Assembly: GCA_948585895.1 (NCBI GenBank)
Contig: CAPBNZ010000041.1
Span: forward strand, 1 to 6,676
Reading direction: 5' to 3'
DNA: 6,676 nucleotides
Source: an uncultured Clostridia bacterium
GTDB taxonomy: Bacteria; Bacillota; Clostridia; TANB77; CAG-508
Below the pieces are notes generated by a model that did no database searches, was not told the origin of the DNA, and worked only from the letters and a program-made list of their open reading frames with translations. Within the stretch, counting starts at the first letter, position 1; the number at the start of each line of letters is the position of its first letter. Both the position numbers and the translations under genes were made by a program. This document shows positions 1 through 5,904 of the stretch, piece after piece.

Positions 1-123
1 AATCAGAACGGACAGAATAATAATTACCGCAATAACAATTTCAATCGAAAACCAGAAGATAATAGAGGAAACCGTTATAATAATAGTAATGGAAATAATA
101 GATTTAATAATAATAGAAATAAT
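1..123 (+). repeat. Asparagine-codon-rich low-complexity tract in infB
   Basis: The first 41 visible codons encode 21 asparagines, nearly all AAT, with interspersed Arg, Gly, Phe and Tyr, and short recurrences such as NNRFNNN and RNN. It lies within the infB frame and encodes an apparently disordered tail ahead of the IF2N domain. The tract probably starts left of the window. Variable-length, basic, disordered N-terminal regions are usual in IF-2, but this degree of Asn bias is striking. Confidence 0.85.
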
Positions 124-2247
124 AGTGAGAGATTTGGAAAAAGACCATTAGATGAAAAAGGAATTGAGAAAAATATTAAAAATATTATGGCAGTAGATAC
201 AGTTGAAAAGGAAACAGTAAGGGAATACAATAGAGGAATTGACAAACAAAAGACCAATAATAAATTTGATGAGAATAAAACAACAAAGAAAACAAAAACA
301 AGAAGAAATAATTCAGGAAACGATTTTGATGAAGGAAAACTAAAAACACTAAAACAAGCCAATCGTTTATCCAATATGTTTGATGAACAAGATGGAGGAA
401 TGCTTGATTATTATGATTTAACAACAGAACGTGGAAGAAGAGGAAAGAAGAGAAATAATAAAAATCAAGAAGAAAGAACAAAGCAAAAAATATTTAAATT
501 AACAGAAATTGAAATACCAGAAAGTATCACAGTAAAAGATTTTGCTGCTGAAATGAAAAAAACAACATCAGAAGTTATCAAAAAATTATTAGGTTATGGA
601 ATCATGGCATCAATTAATAATGAAGTGGATTTTGATACTGCTTATCTAATTGCACAAGAATTTGGAATTAATGCAATTAAAAAAGAAACAGTAACAGAGG
701 AAGATATTTTATTTGATGATTCAGAAGATAGAGAAGAAGATTTAGAAGTAAGACCACCAGTTATAGTTGTTATGGGGCATGTAGACCATGGAAAGACATC
801 CTTATTAGATGCAGTTAGAAAAACCAATGTAATTGAAGGAGAAGCTGGAGGTATTACCCAAGCAATAGGAGCTTATAAAGTAAAAGTAAAAGAGAGAGAA
901 ATAACTTTCTTAGATACACCAGGACATGAAGCTTTCACTGCTATGAGAGCAAGAGGTGCACAAATTACAGATATAGCAATCTTAGTAGTAGCAGCAAATG
1001 ATGGAGTAAAGCCACAAACGATTGAAGCAATTAACCATGCAAAATCAGCAGGAATACCAATTATTGTAGCAGTTAATAAAATAGATTTACCAGATGCTAA
1101 CATTGATAAAGTGAAGCAAGAATTAATGGCTTACGAATTAGTACCAGAAGAGTGGGGTGGAGATACTATATATGTTCCAATTTCTGCTAAGAAAAATGAA
1201 AATATCGATCAATTATTAGAAATGGTACTATTAGAAGCAGATGTTTTAGAATTGAAAGCAAATCCTAATAAGCAATCAAAAGGAACCGTTATTGAAGCAA
1301 GACTAGATAAAGCAAAAGGAGCTATTGCTACTATGCTTGTACAAAGAGGAACGCTAGATGTAGGCGATACTATTGTTGTAGGTTCATCCATTGGTAGAAT
1401 TAGAGCTATGAAGGATGACAAAGGTAGAAGTGTAAAAGCTGCTGGACCATCCACACCAGTAGAAATCATGGGATTAACAGAAGTACCATCGGCAGGAGAT
1501 ACTTTCTATGAAGTAAAAAATGAAAAAATGGCAAAACACTTAATTGAAAAGAGAAAACGTCAAGAAAGAGAAAAGGCCATGAATGTAACAACAAAAGTAA
1601 CATTAGATAATTTATTTAATCAAATGGAAGAAGGAAAACTAAAGGTATTAAACTTAATTGTTAAAGCAGATGTACAAGGTTCTGTGGAAGCAGTAAAACA
1701 ATCTTTAGAAAAACTGGCGAATGAAGAAGTTAGAGTAAAAGTAATTCATGCAGCAGCAGGAGCAGTTAATCAATCAGATGTTACCCTTGCTAAAGTATCA
1801 AATGCAATTATTATTGCATTTAATGTAAGACCAGACAATATGGCAAAAGAAATGGCAGAAAAAGATGAGGTAGAAATTAAGCAATACTCTATTATTTATC
1901 AAGCAATAGAAGATGTAGAAGCAGCCATGAAAGGAATGTTATCACCTAAATTTGAAGAAAAAGTAATTGGAAATGTAGAAGTAAGACAAACCTTTAGAAT
2001 ATCAAATGTAGGAACGATTGCAGGTGGTTATGTCTTAAGTGGAAAAGTAGAAAGAAATGCGGGAGTAAGAGTAATACGTGAAAATGTAGTTATCCATGAT
2101 GGACATTTAGCAACCTTGAAGAGATTCAAAGATGAAGTAAAAGAAGTAGGAAAAGGATTTGAATGTGGAATGCAAATTGAGAACTACAATGATATTAAAG
2201 AAGGAGATATCATTGAAGTGTATATTATGGAAGAAATTAAAAGGTAA
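1..2247 (+). CDS. infB: Translation initiation factor IF-2 (5' end outside the window)
   Basis: GTPase that brings fMet-tRNA to the 30S subunit and promotes 50S joining. The frame is open from base 1 with no start in view, so 748 residues are visible and the N-terminus is missing. Domains by window codon: Asn/Arg-rich tail 1-62, charged linker to about 165, IF2N domain about 168-223 (contains ITVKDFAAEMKK), and G domain with G1 GHVDHGKT 259-266, G3 DTPGHE 305-310, G4 NKID 359-362 and G5 SAK 395-397. These are followed by the beta-barrel domain II, domain III (VKADVQGSVEAV) and the fMet-tRNA-binding C2 domain (GFECGMQIENYNDIKEGD) near the end. All GTPase motifs are intact. The ATG at 187 is internal: it has no well-placed ribosome site and the frame is coding upstream. 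It heads the operon part seen here; rbfA follows after 83 nt. Identity is certain; only the N-terminal extent is unknown. Confidence 0.97.
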   Translation, partial: NQNGQNNNYRNNNFNRKPEDNRGNRYNNSNGNNRFNNNRNNSERFGKRPLDEKGIEKNIKNIMAVDTVEKETVREYNRGIDKQKTNNKFDENKTTKKTKTRRNNSGNDFDEGKLKTLKQANRLSNMFDEQDGGMLDYYDLTTERGRRGKKRNNKNQEERTKQKIFKLTEIEIPESITVKDFAAEMKKTTSEVIKKLLGYGIMASINNEVDFDTAYLIAQEFGINAIKKETVTEEDILFDDSEDREEDLEVRPPVIVVMGHVDHGKTSLLDAVRKTNVIEGEAGGITQAIGAYKVKVKEREITFLDTPGHEAFTAMRARGAQITDIAILVVAANDGVKPQTIEAINHAKSAGIPIIVAVNKIDLPDANIDKVKQELMAYELVPEEWGGDTIYVPISAKKNENIDQLLEMVLLEADVLELKANPNKQSKGTVIEARLDKAKGAIATMLVQRGTLDVGDTIVVGSSIGRIRAMKDDKGRSVKAAGPSTPVEIMGLTEVPSAGDTFYEVKNEKMAKHLIEKRKRQEREKAMNVTTKVTLDNLFNQMEEGKLKVLNLIVKADVQGSVEAVKQSLEKLANEEVRVKVIHAAAGAVNQSDVTLAKVSNAIIIAFNVRPDNMAKEMAEKDEVEIKQYSIIYQAIEDVEAAMKGMLSPKFEEKVIGNVEVRQTFRISNVGTIAGGYVLSGKVERNAGVRVIRENVVIHDGHLATLKRFKDEVKEVGKGFECGMQIENYNDIKEGDIIEVYIMEEIKR

Positions 2248-2312
2248 AAACAAAGAAAATATAAAATTATTACCATTGCTTCACTTTTAAATTGCATAGA
2301 AAGAAAAAATAA

Positions 2313-2322
2313 AGAAGAGGAG
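2313..2322 (+). promoter_or_regulatory. Ribosome binding site deciding the rbfA start
   Basis: AGAAGAGGAG lies 8 nt before the ATG at 2331. It overlaps an in-frame GTG at 2322, which therefore cannot be the start; this makes the encoded protein begin MPENQARLG. Confidence 0.8.
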
Positions 2323-2330
2323 TGCGAAAT

Positions 2331-2690
2331 ATGCCAGAAAATCAAGCAAGATTAGGTCGTATTGATGAACAATACCGAAAAGAGCTTAGTCAAATTATTG
2401 GTTATGAATTAAAGAATCCTAGCATAACAGGTCTAATTAGTGTGACGAAAGTTAAAGTTACCAATGATTTAAAATATGCTAAAGTGTATGTAAGTATATT
2501 GAATCCCAAAAATAGGAAAGAAACATTAACAGGGCTTAAGAAAGCTTCAGGATTTATAAGAAGTGAATTAGCAAAAAGAGTCAATTTAAGAAATACACCA
2601 GAATTAATATTTGAATTAGATGATTCACTAGAATATGGAGCAAAAATAGATACCATCTTAAAAGAAATTATGCCTAAAAAAAAGGATTAA
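2331..2690 (+). CDS. rbfA: 30S ribosome-binding factor A
   Basis: Small KH-fold protein that binds the 30S subunit and assists late 16S rRNA 5'-end maturation and cold adaptation. The 119 residues match the usual family length of about 115-130. Visible family features are an N-terminal helix (RIDEQYRKELSQII), the strand pair SVTKVKVTNDLKYAKVYVSI with the typical DL-YAKVYVS pattern, a central helix GLKKASGFIRSELAKRV, and the closing PELIFELDDS...GAKIDTIL. The C-terminus is short and lysine-rich. It sits between infB (83 nt upstream) and nrnA (77 nt downstream), as in many Firmicutes. The ATG at 2331 was chosen over the in-frame GTG at 2322 because of the ribosome site. Nothing is broken or missing. 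Confidence 0.96.
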   Translation: MPENQARLGRIDEQYRKELSQIIGYELKNPSITGLISVTKVKVTNDLKYAKVYVSILNPKNRKETLTGLKKASGFIRSELAKRVNLRNTPELIFELDDSLEYGAKIDTILKEIMPKKKD

Positions 2691-2694
2691 TATT

Positions 2695-2743
2695 ATGTCG
2701 CAAGGGGAGGACATAGAGAAATCTCTCTATGCGACATGTTTTT
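2695..2743 (+). promoter_or_regulatory. Two-part hairpin with short T run inside the operon
   Basis: Outer stem: ATGTCGCA (2695-2702) pairs perfectly with TGCGACAT (2730-2737). Inner stem: TAGAGA (2714-2719) pairs with TCTCTA (2724-2729) around a 4-nt loop. The stems stack directly on the 3' side, while the 5' side carries an unpaired purine-rich stretch containing AGGGGAGGA, which resembles a Shine-Dalgarno sequence. Five T residues follow at 2739-2743, after one G. It could act as an attenuator, an mRNA processing or stability element, or a weak intrinsic terminator that sets nrnA-truB expression below infB-rbfA. The structure is seen; the role is inferred. Confidence 0.6.
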
Positions 2744-2760
2744 ATCTGGAAAGGAAATAA
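2695..2760 (+). CDS. Possible 21-residue leader ORF between rbfA and nrnA
   Basis: A short open frame begins MSQGEDIEK and ends FYLERK before a TAA. What is seen: its ATG is 4 nt after the rbfA stop, it has an AAAGGA ribosome site at 2681-2686 with an 8-nt spacer, and it ends 7 nt before the chosen nrnA start. It thus fills the gap nearly exactly. It runs through both arms of the hairpin at 2695-2743, so a translating ribosome would melt that structure. No family is recognised. It may be a leader peptide coupling rbfA and nrnA translation, or a chance ORF; the good ribosome site and fit favour translation, but 21 codons without a stop can occur by chance. Confidence 0.4.
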   Translation: MSQGEDIEKSLYATCFYLERK

Positions 2761-2767
2761 TATAAAT

Positions 2768-3721
2768 ATGACGTTAGATGAAATTTTAAAAGAAATAAAA
2801 AAGGCTCAAAATATAGTCATTTTAACCCATGAATCGCCAGATGGAGATGCAGTAGGAAGTAGCTTAGCTATGAAACTTATGTTAGAAGCATTAGGAAAAC
2901 AAGCAGATGTATTGATTCCTGAATATTCTAGAATGTTCAATTTCTTACCATCGGCTGAAAAAATAAAGGTAGAATCTGAGATTGAAAAATATGATTTAGC
3001 GATTTCAGTAGATTGTGCCAATTTAAAAAGGCTAGCAAAAAATGAATATTTTGAAAAAGCCAAAAGAACAATTGTCATTGACCATCATGGCAGTAATAAT
3101 ATGTATGGGGATTTAAACTATGTTAATCCAGCCTCACCAGCTTGTTGTGAGATATTAGCAGGAATGATAGACTATTTTGGAATCAAAAATTCAAAAGAAA
3201 TAGGAACTTGTATTATGACAGGAATTATAACAGATACAGGGGGATTTCGCCATTTAGGAATTACACCAGATACGTTTGAATATACAGCAGAATTAATTCG
3301 ATTAGGAGTAGATTTACCAGACATTTATAAAAGAACATTACGAACGAAAACAAAGGCAAATTTTGAATTGACCAAAAGAATTATTGATAGGATGGAGTTA
3401 TTAGAAGATGGTAAAGTTTCTTTCACCTATATGAATTCTCAAGATGAATTAGAAGTAGGAGCCGAGCCAGGAGACCATGAGGGATTAGTAGATATTGGTA
3501 AAGACATTGAAGGGGTAAAGGTAGCTATATTTATTCGCCAGAAGAATAAGGAGGAGGCATATAAAGTATCCTTACGTTCAGAAGATAATATCAATGTATC
3601 TGATATCTGTTTTGTATTTGGCGGTGGTGGTCATGCAAGGGCTGCTGGTGCATTAATACAAGGAAATGTACAACAAGTAAAAGAAAAGTTAATGAAAGAA
3701 ATAAGAAAATGGATGGAATAG
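2768..3721 (+). CDS. nrnA: DHH/DHHA1 nanoRNase and pAp phosphatase NrnA
   Basis: Phosphoesterase of the DHH family. Characterised relatives degrade 2-5 nt RNA oligomers from the 5' end and/or dephosphorylate 3'-phosphoadenosine 5'-phosphate to AMP, using Mn2+. The 317 residues are a normal length. Metal-binding motifs are present in order: HESPDGDA (H21, D25, D27), SVDCA (around 77-81), IDHHGSNN (DHH 105-107) and GIITDTGGFRH. The C-terminal DHHA1 substrate-binding motif GGGGHARAAGA starts at about residue 285. The start at 2768 gives the family-like MTLDEILKEIKKAQNIVILTH and has AAAGGA 12 nt upstream, a rather long spacer. The ATG at 2729 would add 13 unlike residues and lies inside a hairpin stem. 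The end overlaps truB by 13 nt. The rbfA-nrnA-truB order is standard in Firmicutes. Which of the two activities dominates cannot be told from sequence. Confidence 0.94.
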   Translation: MTLDEILKEIKKAQNIVILTHESPDGDAVGSSLAMKLMLEALGKQADVLIPEYSRMFNFLPSAEKIKVESEIEKYDLAISVDCANLKRLAKNEYFEKAKRTIVIDHHGSNNMYGDLNYVNPASPACCEILAGMIDYFGIKNSKEIGTCIMTGIITDTGGFRHLGITPDTFEYTAELIRLGVDLPDIYKRTLRTKTKANFELTKRIIDRMELLEDGKVSFTYMNSQDELEVGAEPGDHEGLVDIGKDIEGVKVAIFIRQKNKEEAYKVSLRSEDNINVSDICFVFGGGGHARAAGALIQGNVQQVKEKLMKEIRKWME

Positions 3722-4590
3722 TTATTATTAATAAACCAAAAAATTGTACATCACATGATATTGTACAACAAGCAAAAAAGATATTAAATGAAAAAGTGGG
3801 ACATACAGGAACATTAGATCCTATGGCAACAGGGGTGTTACCATTATTAATTGGGAAAGGAACATTATGTTCTAAATATTTAATCAATCATGACAAAATT
3901 TACCAGGTTCAATTGACATTAGGAAGTAAAACAGATACAGCAGATAGAGAAGGTAAAATCATAGAAAAAAAGGAAATTTTCCAAAATACCTTTCAGAAAG
4001 AAGAAGTCCAAAAAGTATTACAATCATTTTTAGGTAAACAAGAACAGATGCCACCAATGTATTCAGCCATCAAAGTAAAAGGAAAAAAATTATATGAATA
4101 TGCAAGAAAAGGACAAACAGTAGAAATACAACCAAGGTCAATTGAAATATATGACATAAAATTATTAAAAATTAAGGAAGAAGAGAAACAAATTGAATTT
4201 CAGGTAGCATGTTCTAAAGGAACTTATATTAGAAGTTTATGTGAGGACATGGCAGAAAGATTAAATACAGTTGGTCATATGTCAGAATTAAAAAGAACAC
4301 AAGTAGGGAATTTTTCAATTAGCCAAACCATTTCATTACAACAGTTAAAAGAAGGAAAAATTTCTTATATAACAATAGAAGAATTATTCCAAGAAAAAGA
4401 AGCAATTTTAATGGAAAAACATAGGTTGCTATTATTTTTAAATGGGGTCAAATTAACAAGTAAACAACAAGATGGCATGTATCGAATTTATGTTGATGGA
4501 ACGTTTATTGGAATTGGAATAGTAAACAAGGGATTACTAAAAAGAGACATTATTTTGGACGATAAAGTAGCCTTATTCGGCATTAAATAA
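3709..4590 (+). CDS. truB: tRNA pseudouridine(55) synthase TruB
   Basis: Isomerises U55 in the T-loop of tRNAs to pseudouridine. The 293 residues are normal for the family. The catalytic motif GHTGTLDPMATGVLPLLIG carries the nucleophile Asp37. KIYQVQLTLGSKTDTAD, MPPMYSAIKVKGKKLYEYAR and CSKGTYIRSLCEDM are the further conserved active-site and RNA-binding motifs. A small C-terminal domain (about 230-293) resembles the PUA-like tail of bacterial TruB. The start overlaps the nrnA end by 13 nt and has no strong ribosome site of its own, so translational coupling with nrnA is likely. ribF, the usual next gene, is not present downstream in this window, and no clear terminator follows. All key residues are in place. 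Confidence 0.97.
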   Translation: MDGIVIINKPKNCTSHDIVQQAKKILNEKVGHTGTLDPMATGVLPLLIGKGTLCSKYLINHDKIYQVQLTLGSKTDTADREGKIIEKKEIFQNTFQKEEVQKVLQSFLGKQEQMPPMYSAIKVKGKKLYEYARKGQTVEIQPRSIEIYDIKLLKIKEEEKQIEFQVACSKGTYIRSLCEDMAERLNTVGHMSELKRTQVGNFSISQTISLQQLKEGKISYITIEELFQEKEAILMEKHRLLLFLNGVKLTSKQQDGMYRIYVDGTFIGIGIVNKGLLKRDIILDDKVALFGIK

Positions 4591-4734
4591 TAATTTGTTA
4601 GAAGTAAGCAGTTATATAAAGCAATATAGGATTGCTACCAAAGTTAATGAATGGCGAAATGGACTTAGATAAAATTGAAATTTAGTCATATGAGAGTTAG
4701 TTGGAAAATATTGAAACATAGGAGGAGTAAGAAA
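4591..4734 (+). other. Non-coding leader between truB and the prepilin-like gene
   Basis: This 144-nt stretch has no convincing gene. It holds a small perfect hairpin, AGCAAT (4620-4625) with ATTGCT (4631-4636) and a 5-nt loop, but no T run follows, so it is not a normal terminator. A promoter for the downstream gene is expected here if that gene is separate from the operon, but no -35/-10 pair with good spacing stands out. An open stretch of 25 codons from a TTG at 4595 to a TAA at 4670-4672 lacks a ribosome site and resembles nothing recognised. No known riboswitch consensus was recognised. Confidence 0.5.
4720..4727 (+). promoter_or_regulatory. Strong ribosome binding site of the prepilin-like gene
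   Basis: AGGAGGAG is 7 nt before the ATG at 4735, which fixes the start and gives a leader of only six residues before the hydrophobic segment. It argues against the in-frame TTG at 4675 and ATG at 4690, which lack such a site. Confidence 0.85.
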
Positions 4735-5832
4735 ATGAAAGATACGAGAGGTGTTACATTGATAGCATTAATTGTTACCATAATAGTATTATTGATATTA
4801 GCAGGAATTGCAATTAATGGTTTAACAGGGGAAAAGGGAATTATTAATGAAGCAAAAACAGCAAAACAAGAAACAGAAGTAGCAGAAATTATAGAAAAAG
4901 CTCAAATTGAAATTATAAGATTAGATGGCAAAACAGATGGAGATATAACAGAAGATAAAGTAAATGAAATAATAGCACAATATGATAAAGAAAAAAAGAT
5001 TCGAGATGATAAAGAAGAAAAATATATTATTACTGAAAAAGGTTATGAAATAAAAGTATCAGATATATGGAATGGAACCTCCATAGAAGAAAACCCAACA
5101 TTGCCAACTTTTAATCCAGATACCTTAACTATTGGAGCAGATGCTCAAAATACAGATAAGTATGGTTGGAAAGTAGGAAATTATACAGTTAAAACTTCAG
5201 AAATGAGTACAAATGTATGGAGATTATTTTATCAAGACAGTAAGTATACTTATATCATAACAGATGACTATGTAGGAATGCATAAGCCTGATGGTTTGGG
5301 GACGAAGTATCCAGACGGGGCGAGTGTAAGTATGGTAGGAAGAAGACTGAATTCGATGGTGAGTTCCTTATTTACAAGTGAAGTATCTGACTACAGAGTG
5401 GAAGTTATGGCCTGGATGACCGATGTTAGTGAACAGGCACCCTGGACTTCTTACAAAAATTCGGATGCGGTTTTTGCCATTGGTAGTCCGACAATTGAAC
5501 TTTTTGCAGCATCGTTTAATCAAAAAAAAGCTCAGGATAGCAGACTGAAGTTTAGTGCAGACTCCAAAGGTTATTCGTGGGATGTTGCGACCCATACTTT
5601 CATTGTTGGGGAAAATCATGGAATCTACAATAAAAGTGGTTCAGTGACCTGGCCGCTTGCGTCGCCTGGAGCATATAATGTCAAGGTGAGAGAAGTAGGC
5701 GGTGACTTTTACGATGGTGAAGTGTGGTCTACGCGATACGAGGAGAATCCAGTGGAAAAATTTCGTCCCATAGTTTGCATTCCAACCTCTGTGTTTAATA
5801 GCAAATATTTAACATCATTGGTTGATATATAA
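4735..5832 (+). CDS. Prepilin-like secreted protein with variable-looking C-terminal domain
   Basis: A 365-residue protein starting MKDTRG|VTLIALIVTIIVL. This matches the prepilin N-terminal cleavage/methylation motif, with probable cleavage after Gly6 by a prepilin peptidase and a hydrophobic helix at residues 7-28. The usual Glu at position 5 of the mature pilin is Ala. A charged helical stretch follows (about 33-110), then a linker, then a C-terminal domain from about residue 140 rich in Trp, Tyr and Gly. That domain includes VWRLFYQDS, GSPTIELFAASFN, WPLASPG (from Trp306) and a closing RPIVCIP (from Arg344). The LASP...RPIV ending resembles domains common on clostridial surface proteins with this N-terminus; that comparison is from memory. 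No pilus assembly genes are nearby, so a role in a pilus, pseudopilus or as a surface protein is inferred. GC rises from about 29% (4741-5280) to about 45% (5281-5760). It has its own ribosome site and is followed by a terminator-like hairpin. Confidence 0.8.
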   Translation: MKDTRGVTLIALIVTIIVLLILAGIAINGLTGEKGIINEAKTAKQETEVAEIIEKAQIEIIRLDGKTDGDITEDKVNEIIAQYDKEKKIRDDKEEKYIITEKGYEIKVSDIWNGTSIEENPTLPTFNPDTLTIGADAQNTDKYGWKVGNYTVKTSEMSTNVWRLFYQDSKYTYIITDDYVGMHKPDGLGTKYPDGASVSMVGRRLNSMVSSLFTSEVSDYRVEVMAWMTDVSEQAPWTSYKNSDAVFAIGSPTIELFAASFNQKKAQDSRLKFSADSKGYSWDVATHTFIVGENHGIYNKSGSVTWPLASPGAYNVKVREVGGDFYDGEVWSTRYEENPVEKFRPIVCIPTSVFNSKYLTSLVDI

Positions 5833-5854
5833 CTAATAGAGAATTAGTAATATT

Positions 5855-5904
5855 AAAAAATCATCTTTCATATACTTAAAAAAAGGAATGAAGGTGATTT
5901 TTTT
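5855..5904 (+). terminator. Intrinsic terminator after the prepilin-like gene, overlapping the next ribosome site
   Basis: The 5' arm 5855-5871 (AAAAAATCATCTTTCAT) pairs with the 3' arm 5888-5903 (ATGAAGGTGATTTTTT), with one bulged T and one G-T pair. The loop is 16 nt and can itself form a 3-bp CTT/AAG pair. Seven T residues at 5898-5904 and the matching A run at the 5' side would allow termination in both directions. The 3' arm contains AAGGTGAT, the likely ribosome site of the following gene. Confidence 0.7.
5892..5898 (+). promoter_or_regulatory. Ribosome binding site of the right-edge gene
   Basis: AGGTGAT matches the full-length anti-Shine-Dalgarno complement over 7 nt and is well placed for a TTG start at 5903. 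A second site, AAAGGA at 5882-5887, would suit the in-frame GTG at 5894 with a 6-nt spacer. The two starts differ by three residues. Confidence 0.5.

Noticed and set aside
75..481. Minus-strand open frames opposite infB
   Set aside because: They are antisense shadows of the AT-rich, Asn/Lys-rich infB 5' region, giving low-complexity Phe/Leu/Ser peptides.
187..2247. infB starting at the ATG at 187
   Set aside because: The same frame is open and clearly coding back to base 1, and no well-placed ribosome site precedes 187. It is an internal methionine, although a secondary internal start cannot be fully excluded.
2322..2330. GTG start for rbfA giving three extra residues
   Set aside because: The GTG overlaps the ribosome site itself; the ATG at 2331 is correctly spaced.
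2729..2767. Upstream ATG for nrnA
   Set aside because: It lies in a hairpin stem, its nearest strong purine site is 17 nt away, and the added residues do not look like the start of the NrnA family.
4595..4672. 25-codon open stretch after truB as a small gene or gene remnant
   Set aside because: No ribosome site, a TTG start, and a length expected by chance in this gap; no resemblance to ribF or a transposase was recognised.
4591..4734. c-di-GMP or other known riboswitch ahead of the prepilin-like gene
   Set aside because: Looked for because such switches control pilin genes in Clostridia, but the conserved GEMM core sequences are not present and only one short hairpin is seen.
5281..5832. 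Variable region of a diversity-generating retroelement target
   Set aside because: No reverse transcriptase or template repeat is in the window and the region is not enriched in AAC/AAT codons. A domain swap explains the composition better.
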